Of a stretch of DNA of 64,000 bases, positions 17,798-24,981 are shown in pieces. Every line of letters begins with the position of its first letter. Position 1 is the stretch's first letter. The notes beneath the pieces were generated by a model. It was not told where the DNA came from. It searched no databases and saw only the letters and a program-made list of their open reading frames with translations. Position numbers and translations under genes: made by a program. The stretch is from Porticoccus sp950063125 (lineage in GTDB: Bacteria > Pseudomonadota > Gammaproteobacteria > Pseudomonadales > Porticoccaceae), in NCBI RefSeq assembly GCF_963973895.1, contig NZ_CAXBBF010000002.1. One strand, given 5' to 3'.

Positions 17798-18598
17798 TTA
17801 TTTACCCCAAACCCTCAACTCTTCTGAGCCTTCATAATTAATACGAGATGTTCGCAATGGAAAAAAAGCACCTTCCGGCTTTTTGCTGGCATCCATAAAG
17901 CAGGGAATAACTCCCGCCGTAAAAGTAAGCGTGGCCAAATGGTAATGTTGTTCGGGGTCTATTCCTTCGTCCGCCAATAATCCCGCGACCACACCAGATG
18001 CGTTGATGCGATACTTGTATCTCGAGTTTGCCAAATAGCCATCCACGTCAAATGCCAACTTGGTAAATGGCCCCTGACCGGCATTAAGAGACTGAGCAAA
18101 AGCGAGCAGAGGACCTACGCGTTCATCCTGATCGACAAGAGGCCGACCATAGCCATAAATACCCCGGAATTTTTTCATTTCAACAGAAAGCAGATCTTCA
18201 AGCTTTTCGCCAGCATGTAGTTTTTCTGAAACACGGTATAAAAAGTCCATTCCACCTTTTATGGGTTTTAATCCGTATATTGTCGCCTCTGAAATAGCCA
18301 AAGCACCCGCCGAGCCTAAAACCCCGGTAGAGCGGACTGTGCCTGCCAGGGCTGCAATACGGTTATTCCATAAACGGGGATCCGGGAAACTGGTACAGAT
18401 AACCCACATGCCCTCAATGAGCCTAGCTAGCCTTGGAGAATAACGACCCGTGACACTAAATAACAGGTACTCTAACCAGCGATAATCGTTCAATTCCGTG
18501 AGAACGTCTTTACCTCTTAATGTAACTTTTTCTCCCGGAAACCACGCCCCCATGGATGTTTCCCAATTGTCTTCGTACTTTTGCAGGTTATCCGGCAT
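17798..18598 (-). CDS. Divergent citrate-synthase/citryl-CoA-lyase fold protein, second of a pair
   Basis: About 266 residues with the all-helical citrate synthase fold: VTLRGKDVLTELNDYRWLEYL near the N-terminus, an Ala-rich core, and LKPIKGGMDF where active citrate synthases have the G-P-L-H-G-G catalytic-His loop; here the His is Lys. The second catalytic-His motif (GFGHRVY) appears as GYGRPLVDQDER, with Arg in place of His. So both His positions are changed. I start at the ATG at 18598, with GAGGG 8 bases upstream; a TTG two codons earlier overlaps the previous stop. It probably pairs with the upstream paralogue. The reaction is unknown. Confidence 0.7.
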   Translation of the reverse strand: MPDNLQKYEDNWETSMGAWFPGEKVTLRGKDVLTELNDYRWLEYLLFSVTGRYSPRLARLIEGMWVICTSFPDPRLWNNRIAALAGTVRSTGVLGSAGALAISEATIYGLKPIKGGMDFLYRVSEKLHAGEKLEDLLSVEMKKFRGIYGYGRPLVDQDERVGPLLAFAQSLNAGQGPFTKLAFDVDGYLANSRYKYRINASGVVAGLLADEGIDPEQHYHLATLTFTAGVIPCFMDASKKPEGAFFPLRTSRINYEGSEELRVWGK

Positions 18599-18600
18599 GC

Positions 18601-19416
18601 TCAACCCTCATCGCTCACTTGATCGTAAGGCATAAGTTTCAGGCCATTTCCAAAAAAAGGATATCGACGCCATCCCAGTTTTCCCTGCTCAAGTGAGTGC
18701 GCCGCTGCGCCGGGCAACCGAAGCAGTATAAAAAGAATTTCCGATTCTTCAGCGGAAAGCGACAAATCGTTCATCGCGGCAGCTGCGACACCGGACATTG
18801 CCAGAGGCGCATCCGCAAAAGCTTCAAGTTTTTCACGATGTCGCATCAGCCAGGTGAGACTATTCCCTTCACTTATTTCAGCAAGATACGCCAGGGTTTG
18901 TCTGACAGGTTTAGGGCAGCTGACCCCGTTCGGGTCAAAGCCTGGGGCATGCTCCATCGGTATCCAGACATCAACACGTTCCTCCTGGGGGGGGGATTTA
19001 ATCATCGCTTCCCAGGCATCAAGATCCGTACCGCATGTCTGCCAACAGTTAACCGCCGTATAAACTTCACGGCCACCACCCAGGTTTCCAGCGCCTACTG
19101 AAATTGCGGCAATCAGTGCCGATGCCCGGGTGGACCCACCCACAGCGGCACACATCGCTGCACGAACACTGTGATCCCGCAGCCCCGGGTTGGCTAAAGC
19201 AAGTGCCAGACCTTCCAGAAGCTTTGATGCCACAGCTGTGGGCGGCTCGTGCTTGAAAAGCAGGTATAGATAATCAATGTAACTGGCATTGCGCAACAAA
19301 TCCCCAAACACATCAAAGCCGGCGCAATAGCAGGCAGCCGCCGCAAATGGATTATCATCCTCGGGCACTTCACGCCAGATTTTGGTGGTAATTTTTTCTT
19401 GCTGCTTATTTGTCAT
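18601..19416 (-). CDS. Divergent citrate-synthase/citryl-CoA-lyase fold protein, first of a pair
   Basis: A 271-residue cytosolic protein with a citrate-synthase-like helical core: ALALANPGLRDHSVRAAMCAA, then ISVGAGNLGGGREVYTA, and the C-terminal block RLPGAAAHSLEQ followed by FFGNGLKL. In active citrate synthases the loop after the core reads G-P-L-H-G-G; here it is GNLGGG, with Gly113 at the His position. The second His loop reads GFDPNGVSCPKP, also without His. The length (about 270) is that of citryl-CoA lyases rather than full citrate synthases (about 430). It overlaps the TPP-enzyme gene by 11 bases and is 2 bases from its own paralogue. Function not known; a substrate-altered C-C lyase or ligase, or a non-catalytic partner, are options. 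Confidence 0.7.
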   Translation of the reverse strand: MTNKQQEKITTKIWREVPEDDNPFAAAACYCAGFDVFGDLLRNASYIDYLYLLFKHEPPTAVASKLLEGLALALANPGLRDHSVRAAMCAAVGGSTRASALIAAISVGAGNLGGGREVYTAVNCWQTCGTDLDAWEAMIKSPPQEERVDVWIPMEHAPGFDPNGVSCPKPVRQTLAYLAEISEGNSLTWLMRHREKLEAFADAPLAMSGVAAAAMNDLSLSAEESEILFILLRLPGAAAHSLEQGKLGWRRYPFFGNGLKLMPYDQVSDEG

Positions 19417-21217
19417 ACTGGCTGCTTTTCAATGCTTTTGTTCGCATACCCATAGGGGGTGCTTCATCAGCATCGATCCTGATATCTAACAAAGTAGGTC
19501 CGTTACGATTACAGATGGCAGCAATATCCAACGCCAATAAATCGTCTGGTGAATGGATTATATGGCTTGCAACGCCCATGGAACGAGCAAACGCGGAAAA
19601 ATCAATAACAGGCAATTCATAACCTATCGGTTCAGCACCAGTAAGCCGCTGACCATGCCTGACCATACCGTAGCAACTATCATTCAGTATCACGAAAATC
19701 ACAGGCAAGTTTTCTTGGATGGCTACTGTAATCTCCTGGCCGCTCATTAACATACTGCCATCACCCGTAATACAGACAACTGGACATCCCTTTTCTGCCA
19801 GAGCCGTACCTACCGAACTACCAATCGCCCATCCCATGGATGCGAACTCTAGTGAAGCCCTGAACAACCCACCACGCCCATTTCGTTTACCAGCAATTCT
19901 TCGATCATAAGGATGCAGGTAATGTGTAGCCCAAGTAAAGGCACCACCGGAATCAGCAAGATAACGAGTGTTCGGGGGGAAAATTTTGGGTAGCTCCCTC
20001 ATCAGTCGCTGAGGTTTAATGGGAGTTGCATCAGAGCAATAAGATTCCGGGTCGTCCATGATGAAGTGGAGTTCTGGCTCGCGATGAAAAGACTCGGCAG
20101 GTGCACTGCTCTCTCCTATAGCATAAATTTTATGCCGCTGGTTCTTAGCCAGTTTTTCGACCAGATGCTCAAAAATAGTTGATAAACGCCCTCTAACATG
20201 CAATTTAGCCATTGGCGTTCTAATAAAATTTTCTTCTACAGACTCGACATGAATCATTTTCGTAGTCAGTAAAGATTGAGTATCCCATCCATCACTAGCC
20301 CACTCCCCCAGTGTCGCTCCGATAGCAACCAATAAGTCAACTGACGGATCTGACAATACATCGCGAGCACTTTGGTGACCCGCAAAGCCTATTACTCCAC
20401 GAAACAGAGGATGATAGGGGCTCACTAAGCCTTTACCATGAGGCGTGACCAAGATCCTAGCACCAAGATCTACAGCAAGGCTGAGGATGGTTCCAATAGC
20501 TTCACTCGCGTCATCACCAACAAGAAATACTGGGTTACGGGCATTCAACAATTCCTCATAGAGGTGCTTAACTGCCACATCATCAACTAGCGAAGGCTTA
20601 TTCAATAAGTTAAGTAAGTTGTAAGTTGGTGCTGTGTGAGAAACCTTATCCCGCATAATATCAAGGGGAACGCTCAAGTGAACGGGCCCTCCAGGAGATT
20701 GAAGGGCTGTCATAATTGCTGACACCAGTTTCGCCTCGAATTGTCCGGCATGAGAAATCAAGGTGTTGTAGCGAGTACAATATTCAAATAAACCAACTGT
20801 ATTTGTGCCTGTGCAGGATGATTCTTGGAATGCCCCTCGCCCAAACGTAGACAGTGCAGTCTGAGCTGTAATCACCAACATCGGGATATTGTTTTCATAG
20901 GCTGAGGCCACACCTGTAATCAGGTTGGTGGCGCCGGGCCCGGTCGTTGCACAACAAACCCCCAGCTTGCCAGTATTCCGGGCATAGCCATCGGCCATAA
21001 AGGCAGCGCCGCTTTCATGCCTGGCGATAACAGCACGGGGGCCGCCTCGACGTTCGCTCCGTGCGAGTGCGCTGTAGAAGGGTTCGATAGCTCCACCTGG
21101 CACCCCGAATACATACTCCACCCCAAGCTGCTCTAGGTAGGTTATCAACAGGTCGCCAAATTCTCTATCCATTTGCAGTTGCTGCTTTGGCTTGTTACTC
21201 ATCCCGAGAACGCCCAT
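19406..21217 (-). CDS. Thiamine-diphosphate-dependent enzyme, acetolactate-synthase-like
   Basis: About 603 residues with all three domains of the acetohydroxyacid synthase/pyruvate oxidase family. The N-terminal Pyr domain has the catalytic Glu in IARHESGAAFMADGYARN. The central domain is at about 210-350. The C-terminal PP domain has the ThDP/Mg motif GDGSMLMSGQE followed by VILNDSCYGMVRHGQ. The AHAS Q-W-Q-type segment after GMV is HGQ here and no small regulatory subunit is encoded nearby, so a role in valine/isoleucine synthesis is doubtful. The ATG at 21217 follows AAAAAGGA; an upstream TTG is unlikely. First gene of the six-gene operon. The exact donor and acceptor are unknown. Confidence 0.85.
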   Translation of the reverse strand: MGVLGMSNKPKQQLQMDREFGDLLITYLEQLGVEYVFGVPGGAIEPFYSALARSERRGGPRAVIARHESGAAFMADGYARNTGKLGVCCATTGPGATNLITGVASAYENNIPMLVITAQTALSTFGRGAFQESSCTGTNTVGLFEYCTRYNTLISHAGQFEAKLVSAIMTALQSPGGPVHLSVPLDIMRDKVSHTAPTYNLLNLLNKPSLVDDVAVKHLYEELLNARNPVFLVGDDASEAIGTILSLAVDLGARILVTPHGKGLVSPYHPLFRGVIGFAGHQSARDVLSDPSVDLLVAIGATLGEWASDGWDTQSLLTTKMIHVESVEENFIRTPMAKLHVRGRLSTIFEHLVEKLAKNQRHKIYAIGESSAPAESFHREPELHFIMDDPESYCSDATPIKPQRLMRELPKIFPPNTRYLADSGGAFTWATHYLHPYDRRIAGKRNGRGGLFRASLEFASMGWAIGSSVGTALAEKGCPVVCITGDGSMLMSGQEITVAIQENLPVIFVILNDSCYGMVRHGQRLTGAEPIGYELPVIDFSAFARSMGVASHIIHSPDDLLALDIAAICNRNGPTLLDIRIDADEAPPMGMRTKALKSSQYDK

Positions 21218-21280
21218 ATTTTTTTCCTTTTTAATCAAGGATATAAGACTTTTTCTTAAATCTATTGCGATGATTTATGC

Positions 21281-21310
21281 ATTATTGCCTTATTTTTATT
21301 CAAAATTCAA
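21281..21310 (-). promoter_or_regulatory. Probable sigma70 promoter of the six-gene operon
   Basis: On the minus strand TTGAAT (21310-21305) is separated by 18 bases from AATAAT (21286-21281). Transcription would begin near 21274, about 57 bases before the ATG of the TPP enzyme. The surrounding 100 bases are markedly A+T-rich compared with the coding sequence on either side. Confidence 0.5.
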
Positions 21311-21442
21311 CAAGTTGGCTACTTTTTATCTCCTACTTTTCCGGCATCCTCAAGGTATTGACGGAAGGCCACTTCCGGTCGATAAACCGATCGCCTTACC
21401 TTACAATGGCGGGCCACACACAGACTGATTTACACCCCGCTA

Positions 21443-22183
21443 ATGAACGAGCTGTCTCCAACACCCCAAAACACCCAAGCCAATAACGGCAAAAGTGAAA
21501 GCCTGCTTCTAAACCTGCTTTTCAACATTATCATTCCCACACTAATTCTGACCAAACTCAGTGGTGACGGCTATCTCGGCACCCGACTCGCTATTGTGGT
21601 GGCGTTGGCGTTCCCTGTCATCTACGGACTAAAAGACTTTATTGCTGCAAGAAAAATCAATTTCTTCTCCGCACTGGGTGTTGTTAGTGTTTTTTTAACA
21701 GGCGGAATCAGCCTTCTTGAACTGGACCCGGCTTATATCGCCATAAAAGAAGCGCTTATCCCCGCCATATTCGGGCTGGCCACCATTGTCTCCCTGAAAA
21801 CGCCCTATCCACTGGTAAAAACGTTTCTATACAATGACAAGATACTTCAGACAGATCGTGTAGCCGCCGCACTGACAGAAAGGGGCAATAGTCTGCACTT
21901 TGAAAAATGTCTGGCCAATGCATCATGGATGGTAGCTGGGTCTTTCTTCCTTTCATCATTACTGAATTATCTGTTGGCCACGCTGCTGATCACTGCGCAG
22001 CCGGGTACAGTTGAATTTAACGATCAGCTGGGCAAAATGACGGCGCTGAGTTTTCCGGTCATTGCCCTTCCAGCGATGTTGGTATTGATGGGAGCACTGT
22101 TTTATCTCTTCAGGGGGATTACCAAATTGACCGGTTTATCCCTTGAGGATGTGATCCACCACCACGACAAAAAAGGGAAGTGA
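21443..22183 (+). CDS. VC0807-family membrane protein
   Basis: A 246-residue inner-membrane protein with about six hydrophobic segments (LLLNLLFNIIIPTLILTKL, LAIVVALAFPVIYGL, FFSALGVVSVFLTGGISLL, IPAIFGLATIVSL, and two near the C-terminus) ending in a His/Lys-rich cytosolic tail. It matches the VC0807 family, conserved in proteobacteria and without a known function. It is divergent from the TPP operon and leads a plus-strand gene run with yciI, the SH3-anchor gene and the cyclophilin, only 4 bases before yciI. No clear ribosome site precedes the ATG. Confidence 0.75.
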   Translation: MNELSPTPQNTQANNGKSESLLLNLLFNIIIPTLILTKLSGDGYLGTRLAIVVALAFPVIYGLKDFIAARKINFFSALGVVSVFLTGGISLLELDPAYIAIKEALIPAIFGLATIVSLKTPYPLVKTFLYNDKILQTDRVAAALTERGNSLHFEKCLANASWMVAGSFFLSSLLNYLLATLLITAQPGTVEFNDQLGKMTALSFPVIALPAMLVLMGALFYLFRGITKLTGLSLEDVIHHHDKKGK

Positions 22184-22187
22184 CCCT

Positions 22188-22487
22188 ATGTGGTATGCCA
22201 TTATCAGCCAGGATGTAGCAAACAGCCTGGAACTGCGACTGGCTTCCAGACCCGCCCACCTGGCAAGACTGGAAGACCTGAAAATGGCAGGGAGGTTACT
22301 GCTTGCAGGGCCTCACCCTGCTGTAGACAACGAAAACCCCGGCGAAGCGGGCTTTTCCGGCAGCCTGATCGTAGCAGAATTTGAATCACTGGAAGCTGCA
22401 ACAAAATGGGCCGATGCCGACCCATACAACAGTGCTGGGGTCTATGCCAACGTTTTGGTCAAACCATTTAAAAAGGTACTGCCTTGA
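22188..22487 (+). CDS. YciI-like protein
   Basis: A 99-residue single-domain protein with the YciI/YCII fold signature: WYAIISQDVANSLELRLASRPAHLARLEDLK, GRLLLAGPHPAVD, GSLIVAEFESLEAATKWADADPYNSAGVY. The conserved His in RPAHLARL and Asp in WADADPY are the residues seen in the proposed active site of the family. Some relatives are dehalogenases or dehydratases, but most have no assigned reaction. It lies 4 bases after the VC0807-family gene. Confidence 0.88.
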   Translation: MWYAIISQDVANSLELRLASRPAHLARLEDLKMAGRLLLAGPHPAVDNENPGEAGFSGSLIVAEFESLEAATKWADADPYNSAGVYANVLVKPFKKVLP

Positions 22488-22513
22488 ACTCATCACAGCC
22501 ATTAGAGATATTT

Positions 22514-23185
22514 ATGCTTAAAACCATGCGACTATTTTCAATGGCAGTATTAGTGCTGCTCGCAAGTCAGGTCAATGCGGAGACAATTTATGTCTCTGAC
22601 GAATATACAGTTCCATTGCGATCCTCACCCTGTGCGGGGTGTGCCATCCTGCATCGTGGCATTAAAAGCGGCACTGCGATGACCTTGGTGGAAACTAATG
22701 GGAAAGGCTGGACACATGTCACTACGGCAAGTGGACTTGATGGCTGGATGCCATCGCAATATCTACAGAAAAAGCCTGTTGCCCGCGACCTGCTTGAACG
22801 CATGGGAACCCAACTGGCCACAGCCGAGAAAAAAGTTCAGCAACTGACAGAAAAACTGGAACAGCTGGAGGAAGAGAACGCCCAATCGCTGTCCGAGCTT
22901 GATCACCTCAAAGAAACGAATGATGAAGTGAGCAGCGAACTATCGTCTATCAAGAAAATGTCTGCCAATGCCATTTCGATGAATGAACAGAACCAGGAAC
23001 TGCTGGAGCGCAACGGGATATTGCAAAATGAAATCGATGTACTGAAAGCAGCCAATCATCAACTGGAGAGCAGCGAAAGAAACACCTGGTTCCTGTATGG
23101 CGCCCTCGCGGTACTTATGGGATCGATGCTAACCGTCATTCTGCCCAGGTTAAAAAGACGCAAACGATTCTCGGAGTGGGGATAA
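22514..23185 (+). CDS. SH3 domain protein with coiled coil and C-terminal membrane anchor (TIGR04211 type)
   Basis: An envelope protein of about 223 residues: signal peptide (MRLFSMAVLVLLASQVNA), bacterial SH3 domain with VPLRSSPCAGCAILHRGIKSG and GWMPSQYLQKKP, a long Glu/Leu-rich coiled coil (about residues 95-195), and a single C-terminal membrane segment (WFLYGALAVLMGSMLTVIL) followed by the basic tail KRRKR. This architecture defines the SH3-and-anchor family (TIGR04211, E. coli YgiM). I start at the ATG at 22514, where the signal peptide begins; an upstream TTG overlaps the yciI stop and is unlikely. It sits 4 bases before the cyclophilin gene. Its precise role is unknown; a function at the cell wall is inferred. 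Confidence 0.85.
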   Translation: MLKTMRLFSMAVLVLLASQVNAETIYVSDEYTVPLRSSPCAGCAILHRGIKSGTAMTLVETNGKGWTHVTTASGLDGWMPSQYLQKKPVARDLLERMGTQLATAEKKVQQLTEKLEQLEEENAQSLSELDHLKETNDEVSSELSSIKKMSANAISMNEQNQELLERNGILQNEIDVLKAANHQLESSERNTWFLYGALAVLMGSMLTVILPRLKRRKRFSEWG

Positions 23186-23189
23186 ACCT

Positions 23190-23759
23190 ATGAAACACCT
23201 CATCGCAGCAGCGATATTACTGTTAAGTACAATGGCCACTTTTGCAGCCTCCAGTGAACCCGTGCAGGTACTGCTAAAAACCAGCATGGGCGATATTCAG
23301 CTGGTACTGGACCCACAAAAATCACCAACGACCGTCGCCAACTTCGTCCAACTCCTGAAAAACAAACATTATGACGGCCTGATTTTTCACCGGGTCATAC
23401 AGGGTTTCATGATTCAGGCTGGCGGCTTCAATGAGTACATGAGCCCCAGAGAACCCGGCAGCAAACCGATCAAAAATGAGTCCTATAATGGACTCAAAAA
23501 TCACAGGGGCACGGTAGCTATGGCGAGAACATCCGACCCCAATAGCGCCAGGGCGCAGTTTTTTATCAACCTTGACGACAACTGGAATCTGGATAAAACC
23601 CCGCAGAACCCCGGTTATGCGGTATTTGGAAAAGTGACCAAAGGCATGGAGGTGGTAGACAAAATTGCCCGTGTCCCGGTCGGGAAGTCAGGCCCCCATG
23701 ATGATGTCCCGAGGCAACCAGTGCGGATTATTGAAGCAACCCTGCTGGATGCCCAATAA
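23190..23759 (+). CDS. ppiA: Periplasmic cyclophilin-type peptidyl-prolyl isomerase
   Basis: A 189-residue secreted cyclophilin. A signal peptide (MKHLIAAAILLLSTMATFA) is followed by the cyclophilin domain with the catalytic Arg in FHRVIQGFMIQAGG, the GTVAMARTSDPNSARAQFFIN core and GYAVFGKVTKGMEVVDKI. These enzymes catalyse cis-trans isomerisation of proline bonds during folding of exported proteins. PpiA and PpiB differ mainly by the signal peptide; its presence supports PpiA. It ends 3 bases before pdxJ. Confidence 0.9.
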   Translation: MKHLIAAAILLLSTMATFAASSEPVQVLLKTSMGDIQLVLDPQKSPTTVANFVQLLKNKHYDGLIFHRVIQGFMIQAGGFNEYMSPREPGSKPIKNESYNGLKNHRGTVAMARTSDPNSARAQFFINLDDNWNLDKTPQNPGYAVFGKVTKGMEVVDKIARVPVGKSGPHDDVPRQPVRIIEATLLDAQ

Positions 23760-23762
23760 AAC

Positions 23763-24545
23763 ATGAGCATCGCTCTCAGCGTCAACCTCAATAAAATCGC
23801 CCTGATTCGCAACTCCCGTGAAGGGAACTACCCGGATCTGATCGAACATGCCAGGGCCTGTATCAGCCATGGCGCAAATGGCATCACGGTGCACCCCAGA
23901 CCGGACCAGCGCCATGTCCGACCCGGCGATGTATTGCAACTGGCCGAGCTCCTCAAACCATTACCTGACATAGAATTCAATGTTGAGGGCAATCCGTTTG
24001 CAGCGCAGAGGGGCAGCTACCCGGGCCTGACTTCACTGGCAGAAGCGGCGCTGCCCGACCAGTGCACACTGGTGCCGGATACGGATCACCAACTCACCTC
24101 CGATCACGGTTTTGATCTGACCAAAACAGCAGACAAACTATTACCGATTATCGAAAAATTGAAGTCTCTCAAGATCCGGGTAAGCCTGTTTATGGATCCC
24201 ATCCCCGAACAGATTGAGTTGGCAAAACAGCTCGGTGCGGACCGCATCGAGCTGTATACCGGCCCCTATGCTGCAGCCTGGAACAGTGGCCCGGATACAC
24301 TGGAAAACCTGTATCAACAGCACCGACGGGCGGCGCTACTGGCCTCGGAACTCGGCCTCGGCGTCAATGCCGGACACGACCTCAACCTGCACAACCTGCC
24401 CAGATTCTCGACGATTCCCGGTCTGAAAGAAGTCTCAATCGGTCACGCGCTGATTGTAGACGCGATTACTCTGGGGCTGGCAGAAACTGTCAAAGCCTAC
24501 AAAGCCATTCTTGAATCGGCGACAAATCCGCAAGAAATCAGTTAA
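23763..24545 (+). CDS. pdxJ: Pyridoxine 5'-phosphate synthase PdxJ
   Basis: PdxJ condenses 1-deoxyxylulose 5-phosphate with 3-amino-2-oxopropyl phosphate to pyridoxine phosphate in the DXP-dependent vitamin B6 pathway. The 260-residue TIM barrel shows the diagnostic segments SVNLNKIALIRNSR, GANGITVHPRPDQRHV (His and Arg of the active site), FNVEGNP, CTLVPDT and GVNAGHDLNLHNLP, with EVSIGHALI at the end. The stop codon falls inside a 16-base tandem repeat. Most gammaproteobacteria place pdxJ after recO; here it ends a different gene run, after the cyclophilin. Confidence 0.96.
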   Translation: MSIALSVNLNKIALIRNSREGNYPDLIEHARACISHGANGITVHPRPDQRHVRPGDVLQLAELLKPLPDIEFNVEGNPFAAQRGSYPGLTSLAEAALPDQCTLVPDTDHQLTSDHGFDLTKTADKLLPIIEKLKSLKIRVSLFMDPIPEQIELAKQLGADRIELYTGPYAAAWNSGPDTLENLYQQHRRAALLASELGLGVNAGHDLNLHNLPRFSTIPGLKEVSIGHALIVDAITLGLAETVKAYKAILESATNPQEIS

Positions 24546-24569
24546 CGAACTTTTCAGTTAACGAACTTT
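24538..24569. repeat. Perfect 16-base tandem duplication at the pdxJ stop codon
   Basis: TCAGTTAACGAACTTT occurs twice in direct succession (24538-24553 and 24554-24569). The first copy contains the last Ser codon and the TAA stop of pdxJ; the second repeats the stop sequence downstream in another phase, since 16 is not a multiple of three. It looks like a recent slippage or duplication event. Confidence 0.9.
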
Positions 24570-24575
24570 GCGGCA

Positions 24576-24941
24576 TCAGGTTTCCCCGGTTTCACTGCGC
24601 TGCTGACAACCAATACAGCGAGCCGATTCAGGTTTTATCTCAAGCCGCCGGGTATCAATCAGCTCGCCGCATTGCTCACACCAACCGTATTCCCCGTCAT
24701 CCAGTAACCGCAAAGCTTGCTCTACTGCCACCAGGCGCTTGCGATAAGCAGCTCTACTGGCATGGGACATCTGCTGCTGTTGCATTGCATCCATTCTCGA
24801 TAATCTGCCGACCATGGTCTGGTCGAGGGCCACGGTTCGGCTCGCATCTGAGGATAGATCCAGCGATTCACGGAGCTCGATCCGCAAGCGTTCCAGCATA
24901 TCCCTAAAATGATCTAACTGTTTATTGGTTAGCTTCTGCAT
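24576..24941 (-). CDS. DksA/TraR-family zinc-finger protein
   Basis: A 121-residue protein with an N-terminal coiled-coil-like helical pair and a C-terminal four-Cys zinc finger, CEQCGELI then CIGC. This is the DksA/TraR type, whose members bind the RNA polymerase secondary channel and modulate initiation. It is shorter than DksA (about 150 residues), and the tip between the helices (LSSDASRTVALDQTMVGRLSRMDAMQ) lacks the paired Asp residues of DksA, so it may be a YbiI-like or other paralogue. It converges on pdxJ and is divergent from the TrmH-type methyltransferase gene. There is no Shine-Dalgarno sequence before the ATG. Confidence 0.85.
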   Translation of the reverse strand: MQKLTNKQLDHFRDMLERLRIELRESLDLSSDASRTVALDQTMVGRLSRMDAMQQQQMSHASRAAYRKRLVAVEQALRLLDDGEYGWCEQCGELIDTRRLEIKPESARCIGCQQRSETGET

Positions 24942-24952
24942 AGGCTTATAAT
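24925..24952 (+). promoter_or_regulatory. Probable sigma70 promoter of the TrmH-type methyltransferase gene
   Basis: TTGGTT (24925-24930), a 16-base spacer, then a perfect TATAAT (24947-24952), about 30 bases before the ATG of the methyltransferase. The -35 element lies inside the start of the DksA-like gene. On the other strand the same A/T block gives TATTAT, a possible -10 box for that gene. Confidence 0.6.
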
Positions 24953-24981
24953 ACGGGTTTATCGATTACCGGTTGCACACA

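Noticed and set aside
17798..19416. One citrate synthase gene broken in two by a frameshift or stop
   Set aside because: Each half is about 270 codons, has its own start with a usable ribosome site and its own version of the core loop and His loop, so they are two paralogues of the citryl-CoA-lyase size rather than two pieces of one 430-residue enzyme.
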